64,000 nt of DNA. Source: Dactylis glomerata. Its lineage: Eukaryota > Streptophyta > Magnoliopsida > Poales > Poaceae. Location of the stretch: contig QXEO01002091.1 in NCBI GenBank assembly GCA_007115705.1, positions 868,001 through 932,000 of the forward strand. Direction: 5' to 3'. Below the pieces are notes generated by a model. That model saw nothing but the letters and a program-made list of their open reading frames with translations, had not been told where the DNA came from and searched no databases. Made by a program: the position numbers and the translations under genes. How positions within the stretch are numbered: position 1 is the first letter of the stretch; each line of letters begins with the position of its first letter. This document shows, piece by piece, positions 43,783-57,540 of this stretch.

Positions 43783-46700
43783 TCAGATCAGATCTAGAAG
43801 TGCCTCTTCTAGCAGGTCATCCAAAACCACCGCACAAACCATGGTGTTGGCTTCAAACATCTCTAACAGTGTCGTGTCAGCGCTGGCGGTCTCCACCAAC
43901 TCCCTCTTAAGAATCATGTCCAGTAGAAGGTTTCTCTCGATAACTTCTCCAGGTGGATACCTATCGAGTATCGACCAGCTCCTTATGACTCGCCAGATTT
44001 CATCAGCCGCCGAGTTACAGGAACCATCGTCACAATCTCTGCGCCGCAAGCATGTCCGGGCCCATGGGTAAGCAGACAATACTGTTGTCCAAGTAAGCTC
44101 AGTGAGTGCCTCGTTGACAGCATCGAAAAGAAGTTTCTCTTTTGACCGCCTTTCCCTTGCCTTAATTCCCTCTCCTTCGTAATCTGATAGTTTTTCAAGC
44201 AACTTTGGGTCCAGAGGGCTGGCCAATATGCAGCCTTTTCTATCCATGCCAGCTGAGGAGACTAACTTTTGGATAAACGTCAACGAATCTTGATCTTCAT
44301 CAGCCTTAGAGAAAAGCCGTGATAGTCGCAAAGAATTTGGCGACATGACTTCTGGTGGGGGATCTTCCCATGACAGAGGTCTTGAAAATGATCCGATAAG
44401 CGGAGACCTGGACAAGGCATCTGCAGACATGAACCGATGTCATTGACATTATGATGATAACTTTTCAGTCAATAGTTTGATGAGATCAGTTTACAGCTTA
44501 CGTGGGGATGCAGTGATGAAACTTTCAGATGAGTACAGTAGCCTCCTATTATTATCACAGAGAAATGGTCCATCCGGATCAAGAACAGACACAGGGCTTG
44601 GTTGTTCTTGAGACTCGCCAAAGTATCCTAGGGAATCAAGACTTGGCAAGGAACAAATATCCTGAAAAAATAGAGCATAACTTAAGTAATTTGAACTTTG
44701 GATGGCTACAGACGTAAAATAGAGATGTATGAACAACTGTAGTAACATAGCAATGAGTTATTTTGCTCAGAATTTGAGCCTTCATCGCCACAGATTAGAA
44801 ACAGAAAAGGTACGAATAAGTTGTAGTAAGATAGAATTTTCAGCATAAAGTGTGCAATTACCTTGGTGCGGTTGCTGGCCACATCATTAGCGTGACATGA
44901 ACTGGTCATGTGTCTTTGAATAACATCCTCGCCAGTGTTAACCAAAGTAAGTTTCTGTGCATCCTCCAGTATAAAATGGTTAGAGCCTTGACTGCCATCA
45001 CCATTAGTCACAGCACTTCCATTTGTCAGTGTATCATTACCAGATGAACTTCCAGACAGATCTAACTTCACACAAGATGGTTTCTTATTTTTAGAGAAAA
45101 GACTGGAAACTTTTTCTCTAAATGAAGATGGCTTCCTACTTTTTTCATTGGCAGCTTCCTGAGAACCATCATCAACTCTATTCGACTCCCTGCTTCCATA
45201 AGATAAAGTAAGTGGAAGAGACCGAGACCTTGGCAAACAGGAGAAAGGATCTTCAGTATCTAGCTCAGGTGTTCTGCTCTCCACTGTTATTCCCCCAAAC
45301 TCTTCCTGGTCTTTTTTTCCTTCAGGAATTGTGAGCATCTCACCTAGAGTGCCTGTACTTCTGCGTGCTCCCCTTTCTTCCTCACCACTGACAGTTGATG
45401 ATACCACTGACCATCTCTCCAAGATCCGCCTTTTGGCTTCCTTTACCACCGACGGTTCACGCCGATTGGATGCCTGACTAGAGCATAATGCGGAGCAAGG
45501 GCTGTCACTCCTACTTAGGAACTCCCAGGAACGGCCAGAAGTGGGAGTACCAAACTCCAAATCCTCACTTATTTCGCCAGACACTTCTTTTGCAGTCTCA
45601 ACCTCTGACTTACTAAAGGAGCCATCTTCAATGTAAGTATCATGGTATTCATAAGACATCGAATTATCTTCATCATGGCTGTCTTTCAAGCGCATCCTCA
45701 TCTGCCAAGTGATTTCCTTGGCTAGTCTTCTCGAGGATACTGTTTCATCAGGTGCCAACATACTATCATCTTCGCTATCTGGTTCTGTTGATGATGCTAA
45801 CGGAGAAACAGGGATCATTTCTTCATGAGACTTTGCCAATCCTGGCTTTAGTACAACAATTCTTGTTGGTTCAGACAAAGTTGAATTTGCCGGGGTGGCA
45901 TTTAAACTCTGGTACTGGCGCCTGCATGTGTTGCCTTCAGCTTCATTTCCATCTGAATATAGCTGCCTCCCGACATGAATGTTGCCTTTTCTCTTCATTG
46001 ATTCTGACGGCTTCAGTATGGTTATTTGCTTTATCTCGGAAGGTGGCGTAAAAGGTTCAAATCCATAATGGTTGGTTGATAACAGTGGACTTGGCTCATC
46101 TAGGAACTTCAGAAACATGTCTTTATTTGAGCTCAAAAACTGCAGCGCTTCTTGGAACTCCTTTGAGTGGAGAAGCTTCTCGTCTGTAGCCAGACGTTTT
46201 GCTTCAGCAAACTTCTCGCGAACAAGTGACATTCTCTTGTCACAAGAAGGTTCATTCTCATGGTGTCTGCTCTTGCTGCTATTGTTCTTCGAAGGTTGAT
46301 CACCTAAACCACCCCATGTCTGTTCATGTCGTGTTTCTGCCGATTGGTTTTGATAGCATCTGCTTTCCTTCTTTGGCTTGACATTTCGGCCAAAAATTTC
46401 TCCAAAACCACCAGATTGATACTCCTTATTGGGCTTTCTTCCGGATATCAAATCAGATCGGTGGACCGGAGCATCATTTAGACCCATCAGTCTGGCAACA
46501 ACATTCAGCGGCTCGTCATCAGGCACCCCTCCTCTCCACATGTCCTGCTCCATGAGCATCTTGACAGGTGCCACACCAGATCTGTTGGTGGGTGAGTTTG
46601 ATCGCTTCGTTGGAGAGGTCCTTCTTACCTGACTGTCCCTCTGCAGTTCAAAGAAAGAGAACAGAGATCAGAAATACTGTAACAGTTAATTAAGTTTATG

Positions 46701-47395
46701 TTCAGAATGGAAATGAAACAATAGCATACTTGTTTATCTTCTAACTGAGCCGGGAACTGATTACTTGGCATCTTGAAAGTACCGCTCCGGTCCTTACCAG
46801 CCGGAGAAACTGTAAAGCATAAGGTGCATTGCAGCAGAGATCAGCCGAGAGGACAACCACATAACACGACGCAGAAAATACAGTACACGCCGTGGCACAG
46901 AAGAACTCTTCGATAACAAGTATACAAGAGTAGAGTGAGCAACAAACATACCGTCTCGGTGCGCCTTCTCTGTGAGCATCTTGGTGGCGACTACCCCATT
47001 GCCGAGGTCGAACATGTTGATGACCCTCCCAAGGCACCCAGGGTAGGAAGAAAGCACCTGCAGGTCCTGCTTCTTGCTCTTCTGCTTCCTATCCTGAGCC
47101 CCTTTCATAGCACCGCCAGCACCCTGCAACGAGGCAATTGCGTTAATGGGGGAGCGTATCAGTGCTGGTACAATACAAGCAAGATTTCAAAGTTTGGAGA
47201 GACAGAGGAAGAGTCAGTTTTGGCCCGAAACGCAAAAACTTTTGAACCAGACAGGACAAGCGGCCAAGAACGGAACAAAAGACAAGTGCTCGTCCAAAAG
47301 CGCCCGCCGAGCTCGACGACGAGGAGATAGGAAAGATGGTGGTCACTCACGTGAGACGCGCTGTCCCACGTAGAGAAACCACTGCAGCTCATCAT
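43783..47395 (-). CDS. DUF3741/DUF4378 protein, TRM/LONGIFOLIA-like
   Basis: Six exons on the minus strand (47395-47351, 47123-46952, 46809-46730, 46640-44862, 44661-44502, 44420-43783) join in frame to 957 aa. Exon 2 encodes PGCLGRVINMFDLGNGVVA and KMLTEKAHRDG, the usual N-terminus of the group. The VARLMGL motif (DUF3741) is at about 147-153. The middle 600 residues are Ser/Glu/Lys-rich and probably disordered. The DUF4378 domain fills about 800-955 (SWSILDRYPPGEVIERN, LLEEALLDL at the end). Relatives include TON1-recruiting-motif and LONGIFOLIA proteins, linked to cortical microtubules and cell or organ elongation. Its exact target is not visible here. The start at 47395 relies on a 15-codon first exon; a start at 47108 (MKGAQDRKQ) in exon 2 is the alternative. 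Confidence 0.85.
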
Positions 47396-49574
47396 GGCAG
47401 TTTCACCGGGCTCGAAAGGCAACAGGGAGGAGGAGGAGGAGGAGGGGGCCAAAAAGATTGGGAGAAGACAAAGATGGCAAAGGCGAATGCGCGTGTGCAG
47501 CATCGTGCCCGGCTCAGGCAAGGGAATCTCGTCGCGAATGGTAGGCTAACACGCAAATGTGTGAAGGAAATCCACGCCGCGAAAGGCGGGGGATTTCTTA
47601 CCCGAACCGGAGAGGGCAATCATGGTCGGGCGCGCATTTTCCCGATTCCATCTTCGCCGAGCCGCATGCAGGAAGCTGCGAGGGGAATGCGTGAATGTAA
47701 AAATGGCTGCCGGATCGATGAGGAAAGTCCCCAAACCAAAGCTACCCGCAAAGCGAATCAACAAATCCACAGGCGGCGGTAAAGAGTAAAAGAATTAGGG
47801 GATCAGTGAGGAGTTAATAAATTAAGGATGGGCGGCGGGAATCTCGTGATTGGGATGGGACCTGGTCGGCGAGACGCCGGAGCGGATACGGCCAAGGAGA
47901 TGAATGTCCGCTGCTCCTCCTCCTCCTCCTCCGAATTCACTGGTAGTATTCCCTGCCCGGCGCACGGCGCCGCGAAGAAGAGGACGCGGCAGAAGCAACC
48001 AGCGGAGGGCAATGGCAGTCCCCATGGACGGTAAGGATAGGGGAGTGAAGGTCAGTTACTGCTACTCGTAGCAGGCAGCATTCATCTGTCAATCAATTGC
48101 TACCCGTAGTATCGTATCGCGAGGACGAAGGACACTACACTATTTCCGTTCTGGATTACTAATACTTACGGAAAGAAATCAAAGGTGGGAGGCGAGACCT
48201 GAAAAGGCGCCGCTTTTGGGGAAGAGGAAAGTGACGGTGGGGTGTGGTGTGGATGAAAGGGAATGGACGGAGGAGCGGTCGCCTTCCCGGCCCCCGAAAC
48301 GGCAAACCACCCGGAGAAGAAAAGGCTGAAGGACGCATTCGTACCTGGAGACTGCAGCGCGGCGCCGCCGGTGACCGGGGACCGGCGTCGAACGGATGAA
48401 CTTTCAGACTCCGCGGGACGCGCGGATCTCGCCGGCGGTCTCCCCCAACCGGCCAGAGGCGAACGGCGCTCTTCACGCCACGGCGGCGCCGGATGTTGGG
48501 CCGCGGATCCGTCCGTGGCCGGGTAGGGAGGCGTCAGCCGTCAGCGGGACGCGGAGTCCCCACGCACGGAGACGCTCACCGCCAGAGTATCCGCCCAACA
48601 CCACCGCCACCGCGCCGCCGCCGAAATGAAGTAGCACAGCACCGATCGCCCGCGCAAGGCGAGAGCGGCAGCCTTCCGGATGCGAGGATGCGTACGGGAA
48701 GAAGATGGAGAGAGGAGAGGAGGCGCCGTTCGCCTGTCTCTACTCTAGCAACAGAAACTCTGCGTCGCAACGGCCGCAATGGCGCACACGGAAGGGGAGG
48801 TTTGGAGCTGGAGTCTGGAGAGCGGGGGTTGGAGAAGAGGAGGAGAGTAGAGGGAGAGTGGCACAGGGCACGTGAAGCCCCATTAATGGGCCGCGGCGCC
48901 CGCACACTCCACCAGCAGCAGCACCGTACCGTAATCCACTGCGATTACCATGATCGCGCAGCTCGCAATCACGCTTTGCTTGTCAAATCCGTCAGCCTCA
49001 CACCACACGTGCCTCGCATCAGTCCATCGTTTGGCCTCACTTCCGCTTTATTAATCAGTTTGGGCTGGGGAGGTGAGCCGAGCCACGGGGGATGTCTGTG
49101 TTAATCTAACCCCGTGTGCCCGTGTCCATGTGCGCGTCTGTTTGGGCCGGTTGTTTCTTGTCTCACCCATGACATGAATGAGTGATTCCGGGACGAGGAT
49201 CTTCCTCTCTTTGCATTTTTTACTCTTTTCAGCCGTGCCAACGCGCTCATGTTTGCCGCCGTTTCAGTGCCGTCAAGATGCTCGCACCACATTCCGTGAT
49301 TTGCTCGCCTGACGGATATTATTTAATCTGTTCATCAGTTAAAGAAATAAGTTTGTTGTCTAGATAATTAGAAAAACTGGACGAAAACAGATAAGAACAA
49401 GGCCATGGCCTGCTTTCATCGACGACATGCCGAAAATATCGAACTAGCCGGTCTTGCACCTTCGTCGAAGAGAAGAAGTTGTCACTCTTGGTGTCACGTT
49501 CTTCCTTCGATCTATATTACTTGTCACTCATTATGTACAATTTTGTATTTGAGCATCTACAACTGCAAGCACTA
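47396..49574. promoter_or_regulatory. Upstream region and probable 5' untranslated exon of the DUF3741/DUF4378 gene
   Basis: From 48200 to 48900 the DNA is GC-rich. Read on the minus strand, about 48880-48575 is pyrimidine-rich and ends at a good donor (GGCG then GTGAGCG, about 48582), so it is a candidate non-coding first exon. The open frames on both strands are composition effects. 49000-49574 shows nothing recognisable. Confidence 0.35.
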
Positions 49575-49945
49575 CTTCCTCCATCCCTAAATTATCATGC
49601 ATTCTACGTACTCCCTCCGTTTCAAAATATAAGATGTTTTAGGTTTATGAAGCAAATGTATCTAGACATGTTTTAGTGTGTGTATTCGAGTGAACCTGCA
49701 CACTAAAAGACGTCTAAATACATTTGCTTAACATCTTATATTTTGAAACGGAGGGAGTATATAAGAAAAATATAAACATTTATAATATAAGATAGATATC
49801 GTTAGAATCATCATGAAAAATACTTTTATACTATATGTACTTAATATTATAAGACATTATATTTTTTTAACAATATGTTTGGTCAAATTTTATATAGTTA
49901 AACTTTAACTAAACCTAAAATACAGGGTAAAAATGGACGAGGGAG
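49575..49945. mobile_element. Outer Stowaway-type element split by a second one
   Basis: The left end CTTCCTCCATCCCTAAATTA follows TA (49573-49574). The right end (TAAAAATGGACGAGGGAG) is followed by TA (49946-49947). After removal of the inner MITE the remaining element is about 220 bp and AT-rich. The TIR match is imperfect, so this outer element is less certain than the inner one. Confidence 0.55.
49611..49757. mobile_element. Stowaway MITE, nested
   Basis: Almost perfect ends: CTCCCTCCGTTTCAAAATAT and its exact complement at the right, flanked by TA (49609-49610 and 49758-49759). At 147 bp it can fold into a full-length hairpin. It is inserted in an older Stowaway-type element. Confidence 0.92.
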
Positions 49946-49947
49946 TA

Positions 49948-50399
49948 TGGATCAAAGCTGAGTAGTAGAAACTTTCCGGGTTTATATCGTGAGATTTGTT
50001 TAAGCGTGATTGTTGGCCTAGGACGACTGGACGGTAGATGATAATTTGCTCTTGCCCTTGGGCTGGCTGGTACGTGCATGTGCGCAAACAGTGCCCCTCG
50101 ATCGGCTGTTCACTGGTCGCTCGCCTCGTGCGTACGTCGCCACCGTCCAAAGTGAAATCCATGGGAGTTTCCATTCGCTCATCTCATCCCGGTTTGACAC
50201 GGGCGGTAGAGGTACTCCCTACCCTACGTCGTCTCGCAGGTCCAGCTAAGCCGGCGCCCGGCGGCCTCGGAGATCCGACAAGCAAATCACGGGGCGGTTT
50301 CAGATTCAATCCAAAAAGTTTTCGCCTCAACCATCTACTCATTCAGTTCTAGCCTCCTCCTCCTCCTCCTATTATGCCAGCACACACCATCGATCACCC
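49948..50399. other. Short unique-looking intergenic stretch
   Basis: No coding or repeat signature was recognised between the nested MITEs and the LINE fragment. A CTC microsatellite lies near 50352-50370. Confidence 0.35.
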
Positions 50400-50672
50400 A
50401 AACCTGCGTCGGACTATTTGTCTTCAAAATGTGAGTTTTTTTACTAAGGTGGGAACCAATCGTGCCACCAAAGTTGCTCACAAAGTTCTAAAACCAACGC
50501 AATTGGCTTTTATACCGGGTCGACATATTCTTGAAGGGTTTTAGTTCTTACATGAAAAAATTAGATAGTGCGCATCAAAGATGGACTTCGAGGGCATACA
50601 ATAAGGTCAAATGGCCTTTCTTACAACAAGTTTCATTGCGAAAGGTTTTGATCCTAATGGTATGACTAGATA

Positions 50673-51339
50673 CAGTGGTGGATCTTGAACGAAATCGTAG
50701 GAGGGGGGGGGGGGGGGGGGGGGGCAAACTACCAAATGACAAGCAACATATAAGAGTGTCTAATTGTAGAACTATGACACACTCGAATTTATATATAGGA
50801 TTTATGGACCGAACTTTGTCACAGAGTCATGGAATTCATTCTTTTAACTATTTTGAGAAAATGTTAACCATTACCGTGCTAATTACGGTCACAATTATCC
50901 TCTATATTTGGCATAATGACTCAATAGTTTCCCCTTTTCACCATTCACACTAATGCACGCGGCAACATGACTATAAGCAAGTTACTTGTGAAATATGAGA
51001 CCCAATTAAGATAAAACAATCAAAACTAAGAAAGTAGTAGGACCGCACTAGGAGCTATAAATTAGGAAAGAATAGATTCACTAGAAGATAAATAGAGTAG
51101 TTTTGCAAATGCATTTGCAAGACGATCGAGGTTGCGGCAGCTGCTGTTGTATCTGCTCGTCAGTGTCGTGTGCTAGATGTTCCCATAGCAATATAGAGAA
51201 GGTGGACCAATGGCTGATTCAAATCTAACATGTCATATTCCTGAAAATACTAGTGGGTAGTCAAAGACTCCTCTTTTTTCTTGGGGTGGGTGGAGGGGAT
51301 GGGCATGGCCCATGTTGCCCCTAAGACGGTCCGCCGGTG
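50673..51339. mobile_element. hAT-type element, non-autonomous, 667 bp, inside the LINE
   Basis: The ends are CAGTGGTGGATC and the complement of GGTCCGCCGGTG, imperfect inverted repeats. The flanking 8 bp (ACTAGATA at 50665-50672, GCTGGAGA at 51340-51347) agree at 5 of 8 positions. The LINE RT reading resumes directly after it. A G homopolymer of about 20 bases lies near 50703. No transposase frame. Confidence 0.6.
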
Positions 51340-53886
51340 GCTGGAGACAATTTTGTTTCTAAAGGTAGCATGGGTGTACGTGTAAACAATGACACATGTC
51401 ATTATTTTCAAACTCAAAAAGGCCTACGTCAAGGAGGTCCACTATCTCCAGTTCTTGTTTAATATCATAGCGGGTATGCTGGCAATCCTTATTGCAAGAG
51501 CAAAGGACAATGGTCGAGTGGATGGTATTTTACCTCATTTTGTAGAGGGTGTGATACCCATTTGCAATACACCGATGAAACTACCATTTTTCATGGAACA
51601 TGACTTATAAAAAACATTAAACATGAATCTGAGATGCATTTTTAACAACTCTCGGTCTCTCCGGTCTAAAAAATAATTTTAATAAGAGTGAACTTTTGCT
51701 TTGGAAAAGCTAGAGAGTTGGTGGATGGATAAAAGTAACTCTTTGGATGTGAATCTGGATCATTGCCGATTAGATATCTGGGAATTTCAGTTCACTTTCG
51801 AAAACTAAAAAAATGCTAAATGTAATACCATTGAAGATCGTTTCGAAAATAAGCTCACTGTTGGATAGGAAAGTAACTACCCTATGGGGATCGCCTGGTT
51901 TTGATTAACTCGGTGCTTTCAAGAGACCTGATGCTTAAGGCACAATATTCTGGGAAAATACTTGGTTAGGCGATTTACCTTTAGTGCAACAATATCCATC
52001 ACTTTTCTACATTGTACATTGGAAAGATGTTTTGGTTGCACAAGTTATGGGGGCAGTGTAACACCCCACTTTTTGTAACCCTGTTTAAACTGAGTTTGGT
52101 AATGCAAAAATGAGGGCCAACAAAAACTTTTTGCAACTAGATAAATAAAATAGAGTTTCCTGTGTGTTTGCCTGGATTGTTGTGAAAATATTGTTTGCAA
52201 GAGTGTGGTTTGATGGGTGAGTTTGTGGACCAACTCAATTTTTGTGATCTAGTGATCATGCCATCCTTTGGGTTACTATCTTTTTCTCAAAATATAATAT
52301 CTTGGCACCTCCTTTATTTCAAAATATTTTAATTTTTTTTCCAAAACAAGAGCCAAGATCTAATTTTAAAACAAAAGCTTTATCCAAACCTGAGTATTTA
52401 TAAAACTACAGGGATATAGTGTTGTGATCCCACTATTTTATAAAACTACTATTTTAGAAACATTCGATAAGTGGATTTCAAACGCCTTTGAGAGAACTTA
52501 ATAGAGGGGATGTTTATTGTCTCCATTAGATTAAAAATAATTACAAAAGATTTACTTCATGATTTAAGCCTTTTCTCAACCAACTCCAAGGCATGATCCC
52601 GTTGAGCACTTGTACACACCTTTGCTCTCATAATGAGTTACTGTTGCTTGAGTTTGACTATGATTGACTGTGTTTGGCTTTGTTTGACTTCCTCTTGTGT
52701 GCATGATTGTTTTGCTTGGAGAAATTCCTTCAGTCCTTGTTATTACTCCTAAAACCCTATTAATGCTTGGTAGCATCTAATTGGAGCCAAGAAGTATAAC
52801 AGAGGCAAGTGAAATTGCAAAATCATCCAAATTCCTAGTTTGGCCCTATCTTCACTTCTGTTAAAGAATTCAATTCTCAGGCACTTATCCTAAGCTCATA
52901 CCTTATATCTAGGACAATTCACCTACCTAGAATTCATCCTTGTCATCTGATCTTGCATTCTCTCCATTACCACCTGGTCATTTGAGACCATCTGCTACTC
53001 GTTCTAGTCGTGTTTTCAGCCCTAATCGAATCAGTGACGATTTGATCTTCAGCAGATTCCCTTTTCTCTACAACTTTAAATTTCGAAATAAATTCAGTAG
53101 GGACTCTTCTATGCTATACTTCTATTTTTATTTACCTACTCTAACCATCCCTACCCTTCCTAGGATATTTTGGCACTTGCCCTAGTGAATATGGGTTAGT
53201 TTTGAGCTCTAGTCAAATCCATTTCCACTCTTTATTTCTTCTTAACCTCTGGATCACTTCTCAGCACTCACCATCAATTCTCTCTCAAATGCAACCCTTC
53301 CCAAACAACATTTTGAAATTTTATTCGTTCTTATTATCATCCCCATTTCATCAAAAATAATTTCTATAAAACTATTTTCTTATTAACCAAAATGCATGGA
53401 AGTGGTAGCTATGCCATTCCTTGATTTCTTGCATCTTTCCAATCTGAGGAGAATCTGCTAGGCAAGGATATGGAAGTGGGACCCTTGTAACCAAAAACCT
53501 CATCTTGTTATTTTCAAAATTTTCAAGGGCTAACTCGAATGAATTTAAATAAAATTTGGAGCATGCTGACATATAGGAATCTAAGCAGGTGCCAATTGAA
53601 TTCTTATTTGAATGACATCATCTATACACCAACCCCACCTCTCTAATCTACCATCTATATCTATCACTTCCGCAAAACAAAAATATGTGATCTTATGCCA
53701 TCATGATCATCATGGGCATTAATCTCTACTTCCACATTTATCCATCCAAACCTTCTCTCATTTTCACCACAGCCTCCTAGGTGGCAAACCATCATCAGGA
53801 CCATTTTATGGTCGATCTTCATTGACCATTTGGCGCTTTCCCTTGGCCATTTGCGCTTGGCATGGAAGAGAAGCCGGCCATGCCAT

Positions 53887-54541
53887 CACTGGCGGAGCTT
53901 CTTGAGGGCAAAACCGGGCCATGGCCCGCCCAGCCCGGAAAAAAATATATATTTATATCTACACCGCATCTGAAAAGCTATAGATAGAGACACACATGAA
54001 GTTCAACTGTTAGGATATTCTCGAACGACTCTATCGTTTCATTGTTCTGTGGCGCATCCATGGCGCAAGCTACGGCAGCAGGCAGCTATGATGACTCCGT
54101 CAGCCGGTGACTGAGAGGCGAAGGTCCGGACTACGGGAAAAACTCAATCTGGCAAGTGGCGACCTCCCAGCAATGAGTAGCGCCGGCAAGGGCGCCCAGG
54201 CCCCAACCCCAAGCCCCAGGCAACACGCGGCCAGAGAGCTAGGCAGCTAGCTACTACAGCCAGCAGCGGCGATTCGGCTCCTTCTTCTTCTCAAACTGCT
54301 AGGTGCAAGGCTGCAAGCCCGTAGCTCAGTTGCTCCAATTTATCCTAGGTAAAGTGCACGACCGATTCAATTTGTCCTAGGTAAAGTCCTCAACTGCACG
54401 CACAAGCGATAGTGTAACAGACATAAAATTTCACTTTCCCAAAACCTATTCACGCTAACGTGATTTTTGTATACAAATGCAATTCTTTTTGCTAGACTTT
54501 GTTTTGGCCCGCCCAGGATTTTCTCTGAAGCTCCGCCACTG
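53887..54541. mobile_element. hAT-type element, non-autonomous, 655 bp, inside the solo LTR
   Basis: The left end CACTGGCGGAGCTTC and the right end (GAAGCTCCGCCACTG) are inverted complements apart from one base near the tip. The perfect 8-bp target duplication CATGCCAT flanks it (53879-53886 and 54542-54549). The interior subterminal part has GGCCCGCCCAG on both sides. No transposase frame. Confidence 0.88.
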
Positions 54542-57540
54542 CATGCCATGCCATCGTCCCATGCATGCAATCTCTCCCCCTATCTCTCTCTCTCTTTTTC
54601 CCTAGGACGCCGATGGCATGCTTCGTTTTAAATCCGAGCTTCCCTGTCCAAGCTGTCGCGCTTCTAGCATCCCCTTTATGTCCCCTCTCGTATCTTCACG
54701 AGCGCATTCCCTTGTCTTCTTCCGTCTAGCCGTATTCGACCCTGCTCTGGACGCTAGCATTGGGTCGAGCAGGTGGCGTGCGTAGCCTGGGAAACTCCTT
54801 CCCGAGTAAGCCATCGACCGAGACCACCTCCCCTACCTTCCCTAGCACGCCCCCGCGCTCTATAATTTCCCCTCTGTCTCCTGCACCGCCTCTTTTGCCC
54901 AATCCCAGCTCGCCGCTCCGCCCTAAGCACGCCATGGACACAGTCCACTGTGAGCCTGTGTGCGCCTATTTATACGCACGCCCGACACTTCTCGCGTGCG
55001 CAACCCCACCTCCTTCCTCTCACTCAACTCCACACCAAGCCTCTGCGCCACTAGCTCCCTCCCTGAACACCGTCGTGGGCGGCCTCGTCGGGAGCGCAGC
55101 AGGCTCCGGCTCCGCCTGCGACTCTCTCTGTCTATGTATTGTTTTTCTTCTCCCAAACCTGAGAGCCCTGAAAATCCATCTTGTTTTTCCTGCAGCTTTC
55201 TTGCATCGCGTCATCGTCGAGTCGGACGTCTCCGTCGCTGCGGCTGCCGCGCCGTCGGAGTCGTCGCCTGGGCGCTTGTCTGCGCGTCCGCGTCGGTACC
55301 GTGCGCCGCATCGGTCCTCCGAGACGTCTCCGTGTCATCACAGTCGCCTCCCAACCTCCCCCACGGTGAGCAACCGTCTCTCCTCCGTTGTAGCTAGGTC
55401 GCGGTCGCCGCCGTTTCTCGTCGTCGCCAACGGCTCAGTCGGGAGCCACCGAATTGTCCATGCTACGGCTGCATGCATGAGCCATTTTTTTTCTTTTCTT
55501 TCCCTGGTGGCCACGGATTGTGAATGTGCTGCCCTGCTCTGGTCCGTCACTCTCCGAGATGGCACAAGGATTCGGCCCTCCGTTTGTGTTTTTTTTTTTT
55601 CTTCTTCTTCAGAGAATCGGTCAATCTCATCACTAGATCTGTGAGTTTTAAAAATTTATAGTTAATTATATGTAGATTCAAATGACGTGATTCAAATTTA
55701 TGTGAGTTATATATCTTCCGATCTATCCATTGGCATAGGTCCCATGTTTAATTTAGCCCCGTAGATTTCCTAGAATTTTTAACTTGTCAAATTATCCACT
55801 TTTCAAAGTAAAAATGCAAATACACAGATCTATGTGTCCAATTGGAACAAATACAGTTTTCAGTGATAACTGAATGTTTTTAATTGCGTGTAGCACTGGA
55901 TTTATGTTGCTGTGATGTTTGTATCTAGTATAGAAATTATAATGCTACATGTGCTTGCATGACTTGTTAAATTCAAATATGATCTTCGTTATGTAATATT
56001 GGCATGAACCCAATTTTCACCGATCATGCACTATGTTACCTTACATATCACCTGTTTGCAGATTTTTTTTCTTTCTAATATACAGAGAATATCTGGGATT
56101 TTAAATGCCTTTTTAGCGTTTGTTTGCATTAGGAAATTCATAGAAACATAACTACAAATCCTATTGAGTTGAATCCACTTTTGTTGGGTTTAGAGAATTG
56201 ATACACCATGTTTTGAATGACTAGAACTACACGAGTGTTAATTATGGCCTATTAGGGTTTGTTGTTTGTAAAATCCTTATTTAATCTTGGAATTTGATAA
56301 GTGGATGGAATCTCTTGGAAAGGTTCAGTAATGTGTTAGGCTACCTCCTGATGTTTGTCTAGGTGTGTTATGCTTGCTGTGGTGAAGTGTGTGGTTTATT
56401 TGTGCTAGTGTGCTTATTTTTTTATTTTTTTATTTGTTACCGACGCTAGATTCGAACGACAACGGGTTTTCTGAAGAAGGGGAAATGTTTGAATATCAAG
56501 AAGAGGACCAGGGACAAGCTGACCAAGGCAAGCCATCTAAACTTGTTGCATATCTAGTCCTAGTTTTACTTACTGCACGCTTTATAAATATTTATGAAAA
56601 TGCATGTTTTTATATTGCTATTACCTCTAGATAGCAATTGTTGGCGACTTGGCTCCACAAGTCAAATGATATCATCCTCATGGATGACCCCTATCTTGAC
56701 ACCTACTTATTCCCCAAAATTAGTGGTGTCATGGTTAGCATCATGGCCTTTGGAGAACTTTGTGGTGGAGCAAAAACTCTAGGTTGGGAACACTCAAATG
56801 GGACTTTGAAAAATGATTTCGAAAACCTTGGAGTAGTGCTCTATTCCACTGAAGTGTTTTCAGGAAAATGTGTTCTGGAAAATGGAGAAACGGAGGAGGA
56901 GGATTTATGAAAAAAGGCATTGTGTATAAGTGTTCGCCTGACCAATTAACCCGTGCAACCACGATTACCCTGGTATGGGACGGGGCTTAGCTCGTAGTTT
57001 GTTTATTTTAGTACGGGAGTCTCATAACTATATAAGGGTATGCGGTACCCCGGAATCTGGATTGTCGCAAGTAAATGGGCAAAAGTAAATCGGGATCCAG
57101 TGAGGGATTTATCCGGCCGGAAGACACTATGGGTCTCCTGACGTGGCACTGGGGTTACGCTCGAACGTGGAGGTAGACTGCCAGGATGTGCCGGGGAGGT
57201 ACATACTCCATAGGGTAGATTCCCGTACTAAGGTAGATAAGCGAAAGGCTTTGATCGGGTGCTTATCGTAGCATATAATGTTATGCGGGGAAGATGCCCA
57301 CACGATGAGTATCCGGATGATTGTGGGTAAAGTGTACAACCTCTGCAGAGTGTAAATCTATTCGAATAGCCGAGTCCTCGGTCATGGACGGTTGGAATGG
57401 CCATACTTAACCTGTGTCGGTTTTGGTTTTAAAAGTGATTTTTCAAAAAAATGCAGGAGGGTGCCGAACAGAGTACTCGGAGGGTACTGCCGTGGCACGG
57501 GTATGGTTCGGAGTACTTGTAGGGTACTGCCGAGAAATTA

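Noticed and set aside
48159..49104. Open frames of 105-203 codons on both strands upstream of the DUF3741/DUF4378 gene
   Set aside because: CpG-rich promoter or 5' leader composition; no domain and no consistent splice pattern.
54760..55644. 294-codon plus-strand open frame
   Set aside because: It lies in the GC-rich leader of the solo LTR, right after a TATA-like site, is Ser/Pro-rich without a domain, and overlaps equally open frames.
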